This document shows positions 17,555-26,159 of a stretch of DNA of 37,553 nt, piece by piece. Each line of letters begins with the position of its first letter. Position 1 is the first letter of the stretch. The translations under genes were made by a program, and so were the position numbers. Origin of the DNA: Candidatus Cloacimonadota bacterium (lineage in GTDB: Bacteria > Cloacimonadota > Cloacimonadia > Cloacimonadales > Cloacimonadaceae); contig JAJBBF010000065.1 of the NCBI GenBank assembly GCA_020532215.1, forward strand, positions 1 to 37,553. Direction: 5' to 3'. The notes beneath the pieces are model-generated. The model searched no databases and was not told the DNA's origin. It was given only the letters and a program-made list of their open reading frames with translations.

Positions 17555-19093
17555 ATGAGAAGATGCCTCTATGCCATGATGGGCCTGATGCTGCTGCTCG
17601 GTGCCTGCGACATCAGCAAACCGCGCCTGCCGTCCTGGGATGTGGATCTCACGCTGCCGCTATTGAACGAACGTTTTCTGGTTTCAGATCTGGTGGACAG
17701 CGTGAATGTGGTGATCGGCGAATCGGACGTGCTCACCATCACCGCGAACGGGGAGGCCTCCACTCCGGATTTTGGCGAGGTCAATTTCACTCCCAACATC
17801 AATGTGGACGAGCTGGTCTTTCTGTCCGGGATCGATTATGAGACCACGGTTCCCCTGTTGGATCCCACCGGTTCGGTTTTCCTCTCCTACGGCCAGATCG
17901 AACAGGGGCAGCTGTCCTTCAACATGAACCTCACCGATCCCAACAACTCCAGCGTTACCCTGATCCTGCCTGACATCACCACCCCGGGCGGCGAACCTCT
18001 GACCCTTTCCAGCAATGACAACCCCAACTGGCAGAGCGTGAACCTGGAAGGATACCAGGTGGGGGTGGAGGATTCGGGCGTGATCCTCAATGACCTGCAG
18101 GTCCACCTCATCATCAGCTCTGACCAGCCCAACGGCACACCGCTGGGGATGGGCGGCATCCGCATCAACAGCCAGATCGGCTGCGACTACTTCCAGGGCT
18201 ATCTCTATAACTATGAGCGCGCTATCGCGGGCACCTATGCCTCCATCCAGATCGATTATCCGGAGGGTTTTGAGGAAGCGGTGATCCTGCAGGAGGCCGA
18301 ACTCTATCTGGAGATTACCAACGAGATAGGCTTCGGCGCCACCTTCCACGGGATGATCCACGCCATCAACGAAGATACCGGACAGGAACGCTGGGTGAAT
18401 GTTCTGGATGAATTCGGCCAGCCTTTTAATGTGGAGCCGGCGGAATTATCCGGCCCCGTGATCACCGGACTGAACTTTAACAACGGCCTGGCTGAGGTGC
18501 TGCAGATCTTTCCCAGCCGGGTGGAACTGGTGGATGGATATCTGCTCATCAACGGCGGGCACGATGGCACTGCCGGATTCGTAAGAGAAACCAACAGAAT
18601 GTTTTGCGCCTATCAGGTGGACCTGCCCTGCAATATCGTGATCACCGACCATGAATTCACGATGCCCACCCCGTCCGTGATCTCGGTCTCGGCCGAAACG
18701 CAAAGCCAGATCCTGAACCGCCTGCTGGACGCGAACCTGACCCTGGAAGCCACCAATAAGATCCCCGTGGGCGCTTCCGCGACCCTGTTCGTTGGTACCT
18801 CCGAACAGATAGATACCAGTGATCCGGCCACTTACAGCTTTTCCAAACAGGTGACCCTGTATTCCTCCGAATATGAAGGCCCGGAAGTCAACGCGGACGG
18901 CGAACAGATCCTGCAGCTGGGGCTGAATGAAGAAGAACTGTCAATTTTCGGGAATCCCAAAGTGTATGTGCTGGCCACCATCAGCCTGGAGCCCAGCCTG
19001 GGCGCCGTGATCATTCACGCTTCGCCGTCGGATTACATCCAGATTAGGGGAATGCTGACCGCGAAGGTGCGTGTTTCGGAGGACCTGCTATGA
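17555..19093 (+). CDS. Hypothetical envelope lipoprotein
   Basis: MRRCLYAMMGLMLLLGAC lipobox; extended beta-rich sequence. ATG 17555 preferred over ORF start 17498. Confidence 0.65.
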   Translation: MRRCLYAMMGLMLLLGACDISKPRLPSWDVDLTLPLLNERFLVSDLVDSVNVVIGESDVLTITANGEASTPDFGEVNFTPNINVDELVFLSGIDYETTVPLLDPTGSVFLSYGQIEQGQLSFNMNLTDPNNSSVTLILPDITTPGGEPLTLSSNDNPNWQSVNLEGYQVGVEDSGVILNDLQVHLIISSDQPNGTPLGMGGIRINSQIGCDYFQGYLYNYERAIAGTYASIQIDYPEGFEEAVILQEAELYLEITNEIGFGATFHGMIHAINEDTGQERWVNVLDEFGQPFNVEPAELSGPVITGLNFNNGLAEVLQIFPSRVELVDGYLLINGGHDGTAGFVRETNRMFCAYQVDLPCNIVITDHEFTMPTPSVISVSAETQSQILNRLLDANLTLEATNKIPVGASATLFVGTSEQIDTSDPATYSFSKQVTLYSSEYEGPEVNADGEQILQLGLNEEELSIFGNPKVYVLATISLEPSLGAVIIHASPSDYIQIRGMLTAKVRVSEDLL

Positions 19094-20349
19094 AAAAGCT
19101 GATCTTCCTGGCAGCGCTGATCATTGTCTGCGCGCTGCTTCCGGCCACCACTTTCACCCCCAAATCCCTGCTGTTAGCGGATAGCTACATGCTCAGCGCC
19201 CGCGGCTGCGACGCCAACTACTGGAATCCCGCCCTGCTCAACGAAGAGGAGGGCGATATCTGGGTCCCTGTGCTTAATCTGGGAATCTACGCCGGCAACA
19301 ATTCCATCGATGTGAACCTCTACAACTTTGTGATGAGGCAGGAACACCTGGATGACGCAGACAAACAGCTTATCCTGGACGCCATCGACGAAAGAGTGGC
19401 GCTGAATTTGGGCGGTCAGGCGGCGCTTTTTGGCTTCACCATGGGCAACGTGGCCCTCAGCAGTTCCATACACTATGGAGCCAAGGCCGCTTTTTCGGAA
19501 AAATATCTGGAGCTGCTGCTTTACGGCAACGGCGACGGGAGCCAGGTCTATGAGTTTACCGGCGAGAACAACTATCTGGAAGCCCTTAGCTATTTGGATC
19601 TGACCGTGGGGGTGGGTGACATCCGCATCCCGCTGCCGGAGACCATTCCAGACATCAAGTTCGGCTTTGCGGTCAGCGCTCTGGGCGGGATCGCGAACAC
19701 AACCACGCACAACTTTGACGGGCACCTATCCGCCAATCTGGACGGCCTCACAGTGCATCAGAACGTGACGCAACTGGCCGGTGCCGGCGGCTATGGGGCC
19801 AAGGGCATGATCGGCCTTTTCAGCGAACCGGTGAAGAATCTGCGCGTCGGCGCCACTCTGGACAACATCCTCGGCTTCATCAAATGGGGCCTGGTGCGCG
19901 AGGAATTCAGCTACCACTTTGAAGCGGACAGCCTTTACGCGCTGGATTTGCTGGAAGGCACCGAAGGCCTTTACACATCAGAGTATGAACAGATCAAGGC
20001 GGATCCCTTCACCACCCGCATCCCGATGGAAATGCGCCTGGCCGCGATGTTCAAAACCAAACAGGTATCCCTCTCCGCCGATTATATCCAGGGCTTCGGC
20101 GATTCCGCCGAGATCAGCCGCCAGGGCCGTTTCGCCCTCGGCGCGGAACTGCGCCCCATCCCCATCCTCTCTTTCTTTTTGGGCTACGGATCGCCCAATG
20201 AAACCTATCCCTGGCGAACTTCGCTCGGCCTGGGGCTGAACTTCAAAGTGATCGAATTTGGCCTCGGGATCCAGTCCATCGAGCAGTTTTACCCCGGCTA
20301 TTCCTCCAAGGGAATCGCCGTCGCCACCTATTTCAACATCAGGACCTGA
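19090..20349 (+). CDS. Outer membrane beta-barrel-like protein (DUF5723/PorV-like)
   Basis: Signal peptide, SARGCDANYWNPALL motif, amphipathic beta repeats; overlaps the preceding stop by 4 nt. Confidence 0.6.
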   Translation: MKKLIFLAALIIVCALLPATTFTPKSLLLADSYMLSARGCDANYWNPALLNEEEGDIWVPVLNLGIYAGNNSIDVNLYNFVMRQEHLDDADKQLILDAIDERVALNLGGQAALFGFTMGNVALSSSIHYGAKAAFSEKYLELLLYGNGDGSQVYEFTGENNYLEALSYLDLTVGVGDIRIPLPETIPDIKFGFAVSALGGIANTTTHNFDGHLSANLDGLTVHQNVTQLAGAGGYGAKGMIGLFSEPVKNLRVGATLDNILGFIKWGLVREEFSYHFEADSLYALDLLEGTEGLYTSEYEQIKADPFTTRIPMEMRLAAMFKTKQVSLSADYIQGFGDSAEISRQGRFALGAELRPIPILSFFLGYGSPNETYPWRTSLGLGLNFKVIEFGLGIQSIEQFYPGYSSKGIAVATYFNIRT

Positions 20350-20351
20350 GA

Positions 20352-22352
20352 CTGAAATACGCCGTCATAATTCTGATATCTGCGCTGATATCGGGTTATT
20401 ACTATTGGCGCACCCGCCCGGAATTGGACCGCGGCAGGCGCTGGCTGCTTTTTTCGCTGCGCTCGCTGAGCCTCTCGGTGCTGCTGTTGCTGCTCATCAG
20501 CCCCATCCTCTATTATATCCGCTCCCTGAGCGAAAAACAGCAGATCCTGGTGCTTAGGGACGTTTCCGCCAGCATGGAGCTCAGCGGCGTTTCCGCCAAG
20601 AGCAAAAAAGCCTGGCTGGAAGCTCCGGGGCGGGAACTGGCAGCCAAATTCGCCGCCGCCGGCTATGAGCTCCATCACTACGATTTTTCCACCGGACTGG
20701 AGGACGCCAGGGACAACACCCTGCTGGCCCCGGCTTTGGCGGAACTGGCCCAGGAACACGATTTCAGCCGGGTGAAGGGGGTGGTGCTGCTCTCCGACGG
20801 CTGGCTGCGGGACGCGTCGCTGAGCCAGGTGAAGCAGCTGGGCAGCCCTTTCTACGCCATCGCGGATACCCTGGCGCCCAAAAAAGCCGATCTGAGTGTG
20901 GTCCGCGCCCTCACCAACCGCCAGGCTTACCGCTCTGAGCCCACCCTCATCCGGGCGGAGGTGAAAGCCGACAACTACAACGGGCCCGTCGCGGTGAAGC
21001 TCTGGCTGGGAAAGAACCTGATCGCCACGCAGAATGTCCAGCTGAAGGATGGCATCTCCACCAACGTGGATTTCACCCACCGCTTTGCCCAAACGGGCTT
21101 CTATCCCTTCCGGGTGGAGGTTTCCGCTTCCGGCATCGGCGAACGCTCTCAAAACAACAACAGCTACCCCGGCGCCCTCGAGGTGCTCAGCGATAAACAG
21201 AGGATCGTAGTGATTTCGGACAGCCCCGCCTGGGACAACAAATTCACCGTGGACGCCATCGCCGCCAATCCGCGCTGGGAAGTATCACACTACCGGGTCC
21301 AGGGCGGCCGGGTGTTTTCCGGTGAAGCCGCCGCCGGCGATCTGCCCGGGGCAAATCTCGCGGCGCTGGTGCTGATCAACAACGGCGGCCTGCAGCTGAG
21401 CGGAAACGTGCTTGGTTACGTGACCTCCGCCCACAAACGCGGCGTTGGCATCCTCTGGCAGGGGCTGCCGGTGCCGGAACTGGCCTCTATTTTGCCGCTG
21501 CAGAGATCCAATATCACCACTTCCTACCAGGGATTCCTCGTTCTCAACCCCGCCGCGGCCAGATATCCCATGCTCAGCTTTGACGATGCGGAGCTCAGAG
21601 AGGTTCCGCCGCTCGATTATTACTACGTTACAGCCTCCCGCGGCGCGGAAGTGCTGGGCACGATCGATAATCCCCAGAATTCCCCGGCCATCGCCGTCAG
21701 CACCGCTGGCAGCGCCAAAACCCTGGCCCTGGCCTTTCTGAACCTCTGGAAATGGCAGCTCCAAAGCGCCGGCGGCGGCTACCAAACCTTGCTGGCCAAT
21801 TCCCTCACCTGGCTGGCCAACACCTCCCAAAGCGGATACGAGGCCATCTACAACAGCAGCTATTTTCTGGGCGAAGAGATCAACCTGCGCCTGCGCGCCC
21901 AGGACGACATCCGCTCGCTGCGCCTGGACCTGGCCCCGGAACTGACGGTCACCGATGCCTCCGGCAAAGAGGTTTTCCGCGATTTCATGACCCAAAGCGA
22001 GGGCGAATACTCCGCCCGTTTCAGCCTGGACCAGGCCGGGGCCTACGGTTTCCAAATAGCAGACAAAGTGAGCGGGGAAAAGAGCGGCGGGCGCTTAAAC
22101 GTGGCCGATTCCTCCATCGAAGCCCGCGATTTTGATTTCAATCTGCCCCTGCTCTCCTGGTTGGCCTCCGACACCGGCGGAAAACTGCTCAATCCCGCTT
22201 CCCTGAAGGATTTCCAGCCCCTGCCTGCCCAGATCAGGAAGCTCGATCAGCGCGCCGACATCCCCCTCTACCGCAAATGGTGGGTGCTGGCCACCTTCAT
22301 CATCGCCTTCTGCCTGGAACTCTTCTTGCGCCGCAGGTGGGGATTGCTGTAG
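20352..22352 (+). CDS. Membrane-anchored VWA-like protein (BatA/CARDB-like organisation)
   Basis: Two N-terminal TM segments if started at CTG 20352, VLRDVSASMEL MIDAS-like motif, VVLLSDG, C-terminal TM (WWVLATFIIAFCLELFLRRRWG). ORF track starts at TTG 20424. Confidence 0.6.
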   Translation: MKYAVIILISALISGYYYWRTRPELDRGRRWLLFSLRSLSLSVLLLLLISPILYYIRSLSEKQQILVLRDVSASMELSGVSAKSKKAWLEAPGRELAAKFAAAGYELHHYDFSTGLEDARDNTLLAPALAELAQEHDFSRVKGVVLLSDGWLRDASLSQVKQLGSPFYAIADTLAPKKADLSVVRALTNRQAYRSEPTLIRAEVKADNYNGPVAVKLWLGKNLIATQNVQLKDGISTNVDFTHRFAQTGFYPFRVEVSASGIGERSQNNNSYPGALEVLSDKQRIVVISDSPAWDNKFTVDAIAANPRWEVSHYRVQGGRVFSGEAAAGDLPGANLAALVLINNGGLQLSGNVLGYVTSAHKRGVGILWQGLPVPELASILPLQRSNITTSYQGFLVLNPAAARYPMLSFDDAELREVPPLDYYYVTASRGAEVLGTIDNPQNSPAIAVSTAGSAKTLALAFLNLWKWQLQSAGGGYQTLLANSLTWLANTSQSGYEAIYNSSYFLGEEINLRLRAQDDIRSLRLDLAPELTVTDASGKEVFRDFMTQSEGEYSARFSLDQAGAYGFQIADKVSGEKSGGRLNVADSSIEARDFDFNLPLLSWLASDTGGKLLNPASLKDFQPLPAQIRKLDQRADIPLYRKWWVLATFIIAFCLELFLRRRWGLL

Positions 22353-22434
22353 CTTTTTCAACGTGCAGGATATTGCGGCGGCGAAAACCAGATCGCCACT
22401 GGGTGGAAGTTCTCCTCATTTTCTTCTTGACTCT

Positions 22435-22463
22435 TTGCGAACTCGATTTAACTTGGTTATAGT
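22435..22463 (+). promoter_or_regulatory. Putative promoter TTGCGA-N17-TATAGT
   Basis: -35 at 22435-22440, -10 at 22458-22463, just upstream of the NTF2-like gene. Confidence 0.4.
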
Positions 22464-22489
22464 AAAATATGTTAAGCAGTATGGATGTT

Positions 22490-22957
22490 ATGGAACAACA
22501 AAGAAAACCTGAGACCCAGGAAAGGGTGCCCATCAATATAGACACGATCCGGGAATTGTGGAGCCGGACCTATAACCGGGAAGGGAAGCCAGACTGGTCG
22601 CATATTTTTCCCTACTATCACCCGGATATAGTTTTTCAGGATACCATTCAACGCATCGAGGGCATCGACAATTTTATCGCCATGTGCAACCGGCTTACCA
22701 AGCGCACCAATCAGCTGAAGATGGAGATCCTGGCCATTGCCCAAAACGGCAATGTGATAATCTTTGACTGGATAATGACCATGATGTTCAAGAAATACCC
22801 CAATACGCCCATGTACGGATCCACCAAACTGGTTCTCAGCGAGGATGGTTTGATCAAGGAGCAGCGCGATTATTACGACCTCTGGGGTGATATTTTCAAC
22901 AACATCCCCCATTTTGGCAAGATGTACCGCAAGTTCCTGGTAAAGAAATTCGGCTGA
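22490..22957 (+). CDS. NTF2-like/SnoaL-like protein
   Basis: HPDIVFQDTIQRIEGIDNFIAMCNRL...FDWIMTMMF...LSEDGLIKEQRDYYD; NTF2-like fold pattern. Start among ATG 22469/22481/22490 uncertain. Confidence 0.7.
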   Translation: MEQQRKPETQERVPINIDTIRELWSRTYNREGKPDWSHIFPYYHPDIVFQDTIQRIEGIDNFIAMCNRLTKRTNQLKMEILAIAQNGNVIIFDWIMTMMFKKYPNTPMYGSTKLVLSEDGLIKEQRDYYDLWGDIFNNIPHFGKMYRKFLVKKFG

Positions 22958-22966
22958 GGGAAAGCC

Positions 22967-23932
22967 GTGAAACCCAAAACAAGGCAATACATCCGTGAAT
23001 ACAAGTGGTCCAATATCCTGGCCATGATCAAAAACAACGGCCGGGATCCCCAGTTTTGCCCGGATGGCTGCAAAGGCAAGAATGTGGTCATAACCGGCGC
23101 CACTTCCGGGATCGGCTACACTACCGCCCGCAAGTTCGCCTCCAAGGGGGCAAACCTGGTCTGCGTGAACCGGAACCCCGAGAAATCTGAACGCTTGCGG
23201 CAGGAGATCGAAGGTGAGTTTGGCGTCAGCTGCGCCTACAAGATCGCCGATCTGAGCAGCTTGAGCGATATCTTCCGTGTTGCCAAAGAGCTGGCGGAAC
23301 TGGAGGCACCCCTCGATGTGATCATTCACAACGCGGGCAATTACCTCACCAAACAGGAGTTGACGGCTGAGGGTTTTGACAAGGTTTTGGTGGTCCACTA
23401 CCTTTCCTCTTTCATCATGAATTACCTGTGGCAGGACAAGCTCAAAGCGCAGCCACAGGCCCGGATCATCCTGGTGAGTTCAGAGGGGCACCGTTTTGCT
23501 GCCTGGGGACTGGATCTGGATGATCTGAACTGGGCTCGCCGCAGATACACCGGCTTACAAAGCTATGGTTCTGCCAAAACGGCCCAGCTGCTTGCCATGT
23601 TGTGTTTTGAGGAGCGCTTCCGGGATAGCGGGGTCACTATCAACACCATGCATCCGGGGGCGGTTAAGTCCGATACCGGCCAGGACAATGGACCTCTTTA
23701 CCGGTGGTTCAAACGGAATTTTTTTGACAAAACCCTGAGATCCCCGGAGGTTTCGGCGGAAGCTCTCTACTATCTTGGCGTTTCGAAGGATCTGGACGGC
23801 GTCAGCGGCAAATTTTTCAACCTGACCACAGAGGAGGAGCCGTCACCGCCAGCCAGGGACCGGGAGGTCGCCTGGCAGCTTTGGGATACATCGCTGAGCA
23901 TGGCCGGGTTGAAAAATGATGTTGAAAAATAA
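22967..23932 (+). CDS. Short-chain dehydrogenase/reductase (retinol dehydrogenase-like)
   Basis: VVITGATSGIGYTTARKFA, HNAGNY, YGSAKTAQ; GTG start. Confidence 0.88.
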   Translation: MKPKTRQYIREYKWSNILAMIKNNGRDPQFCPDGCKGKNVVITGATSGIGYTTARKFASKGANLVCVNRNPEKSERLRQEIEGEFGVSCAYKIADLSSLSDIFRVAKELAELEAPLDVIIHNAGNYLTKQELTAEGFDKVLVVHYLSSFIMNYLWQDKLKAQPQARIILVSSEGHRFAAWGLDLDDLNWARRRYTGLQSYGSAKTAQLLAMLCFEERFRDSGVTINTMHPGAVKSDTGQDNGPLYRWFKRNFFDKTLRSPEVSAEALYYLGVSKDLDGVSGKFFNLTTEEEPSPPARDREVAWQLWDTSLSMAGLKNDVEK

Positions 23933-23952
23933 CAGCTACAGGTTTGGGAACC

Positions 23953-25551
23953 ATGAGTGAAACAAGATACGATGTGATAGTTGTAGGCGGAGGAATGGCC
24001 GGCCTGACCGCCACCGCCTATCTTGCCCGCGAGGGGCGGAAAGTGCTGCTGCTCGAAAAGAACAGGGAGTTGGGCGGTCTGGTCAATTCTTTTACCAGGG
24101 ACGGTTTCCATTATGATTCCGGAGTAAGGGCCCTGGAATCCGCGGGGATCATCCTGCCCATGCTAAAGGATCTGAAGATCGAGCTGGAAGTGGTGAAAAG
24201 CCCGGTTACGCTGGGCATCGAAAACGAGATATTGGATATCGACGATCTGGGCAGCCTGGATAGATACCGGGAGTTCCTGAAGAAGTTCTATCCCGGCAGC
24301 AAAGACGAGATCGACCGCCTGATGAAGATCATCCGCAGGATCATGAAGTACATGGATGTTCTCTACGGGATCGAAAACCCCATCTTCAAGGATCTGAAGC
24401 ACGACTTTGCCTTCATCTTTAAAAAGCTGCTGCCCTGGTTTCCCCGCTTTTTGCTCACCGTGGGCAAGATCGACCGCATGCAGATGCCGGTGGAGGAGCA
24501 CCTCAACTCCCTGCTCACCAACCCCTCGCTCCGGGATATCATCTCGCAGCACTTTTTCAAGAATACACCAACCTTCTTTGCCCTGAGCTACTTTTCGCTC
24601 TACCTGGACTATTTCTATCCCAAAGGTGGCGTGGGCAAGCTGTCTGAAGGGCTTAGGGACAAGATCCTGGAACTTGGCGGCGAGATCAGGACAGAAACAA
24701 CAATCCAAAGCGTGTCTGCCGGCAGTAAAACGGTGACCGACCAAAACAGCAGCAGCTACGGCTATGAAAACCTGATCTGGGCCGCCGACCTCAAAACCCT
24801 GTACAGGATCGCCGATATTGGCGAACTGCCGGCTGAGGCCAAAGCAAGATTCGAAACTGCTAAAGCCAGAATGCTGCAAAACAAAGGCGGGGAATCGGTT
24901 TTCTCCCTGTTTCTGGGGGTTGACGAGCCACTGGACAGTTTTCGCCGGATCGCCAAAGGCCACTTTTTCTATACCCCTTCGCGGCAGGGCCTGGGCGAAA
25001 CGCACCGCGGGGAGTTGCAGGAGCTGTTGAGCAGATTTGACCATCTGGGCAAGGAAGAGATTCTGGCCTGGCTGGAAAAGTTCCTTTCCCTGAACACCTT
25101 CGAGATATCAATTCCCGGCCTCAAAGATGATAATACCGTTCCTGCCGGCCAGACGGGGATGATCGTGAGTTTCCTGGCCGATTATGAGCTGTTCAAAAAG
25201 GTGGCCGAGGCTGGCTGGCTGGATGAATTCATCACCACGATCGAGGATCGCGTGATCAGCTTGCTGGCAGGCTCCGTGTATCCCATGCTGAAAGACAGGG
25301 TGATCTCCCGCTTCTCGCATTCGCCCCTGAGCATCCACAACCGGGTGGCCAGCTCCGAGGGGGCGATCGTGGGTTGGGAGTTTCAACCGGATATGCCGGT
25401 GATCAACAAGATCAAAATTGCCGACCGCGCTGTCTTCACCCCCCTGCCCTCGGTTTATCAAGCGGGACAGTGGGCCTACAGCCCTGCCGGGGTGCCCATG
25501 TCCATCCTCACAGGGAAACTGGCCGCCAAAGAGGTAATCAAACCTAAGTAA
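23953..25551 (+). CDS. FAD-dependent oxidoreductase (phytoene desaturase/CrtI-like)
   Basis: YDVIVVGGGMAGLTATAYLAREGRKVLLLEKNRELGGLVNSF, C-terminal GQWAYSPAGVPMSILTGKLAA. Confidence 0.88.
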   Translation: MSETRYDVIVVGGGMAGLTATAYLAREGRKVLLLEKNRELGGLVNSFTRDGFHYDSGVRALESAGIILPMLKDLKIELEVVKSPVTLGIENEILDIDDLGSLDRYREFLKKFYPGSKDEIDRLMKIIRRIMKYMDVLYGIENPIFKDLKHDFAFIFKKLLPWFPRFLLTVGKIDRMQMPVEEHLNSLLTNPSLRDIISQHFFKNTPTFFALSYFSLYLDYFYPKGGVGKLSEGLRDKILELGGEIRTETTIQSVSAGSKTVTDQNSSSYGYENLIWAADLKTLYRIADIGELPAEAKARFETAKARMLQNKGGESVFSLFLGVDEPLDSFRRIAKGHFFYTPSRQGLGETHRGELQELLSRFDHLGKEEILAWLEKFLSLNTFEISIPGLKDDNTVPAGQTGMIVSFLADYELFKKVAEAGWLDEFITTIEDRVISLLAGSVYPMLKDRVISRFSHSPLSIHNRVASSEGAIVGWEFQPDMPVINKIKIADRAVFTPLPSVYQAGQWAYSPAGVPMSILTGKLAAKEVIKPK

Positions 25552-25612
25552 ACGGATGGCGCCTGCCGCCCGTTTCTAACAGGAAAGCAATCAACTTCAG
25601 GCCAAACAGCCA

Positions 25613-25644
25613 ATAAAACAGGGCGGAACGTTTCCGCTCCGCCC
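25613..25644 (-). terminator. Intrinsic terminator of the minus-strand lipoprotein operon
   Basis: GGGCGGA...TCCGCCC stem with T-rich tract (TGTTTTATT) on the minus strand. Confidence 0.55.
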
Positions 25645-25692
25645 GGTCAATTCGCAGCCTCCGGTAAGTTTTTGGAGGCTTGGCAGAGGTTC

Positions 25693-26151
25693 TCAGCGCC
25701 CGAGCAGTTCTCCTATCCTGGTGAGCTCAGCCTGAGCGGCTTCGTTTATCAGGGCCGGGGTTCCGTAGGCCTCAATCCCGAAAAAGATGAGTACGCTGGA
25801 GTTCGCTTCCGGCGGGCCGTATTCCCCGGACAGGGGCAGCAGCACACGCGACAGGCGGTCTTTAATCCCTGAAGGCAGGGTAACTGTAAGGGTGTCCGGC
25901 CAAACGATCTCCAGGGCCGAATCCGAGGCCTTGATGGAGTCGATCAGATCCGGGCCGACAGCCAGCATGGCCACTTCGCCGGCGTTTTGCAGCAGGCTGA
26001 GGACAGCAGCAGCCAGTTCATCGGCCTCAACACAGGGCCTGGCTTCGCCGTCGCTGAAAAGAGTGGCTTTGATGCCATCCTCACCGGTTTGGGCGATGCA
26101 GCAGCCCGTGAGCAGGGCGATCAAACCGACCAAAGCCATGCAGCGTCTCAC
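25693..26151 (-). CDS. Small lipoprotein (152 aa), hypothetical
   Basis: MRRCMALVGLIALLTGCC lipobox; 8 nt downstream of the 761-aa lipoprotein gene. Confidence 0.6.
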   Translation of the reverse strand: MRRCMALVGLIALLTGCCIAQTGEDGIKATLFSDGEARPCVEADELAAAVLSLLQNAGEVAMLAVGPDLIDSIKASDSALEIVWPDTLTVTLPSGIKDRLSRVLLPLSGEYGPPEANSSVLIFFGIEAYGTPALINEAAQAELTRIGELLGR

Positions 26152-26159
26152 GTTTTCCT

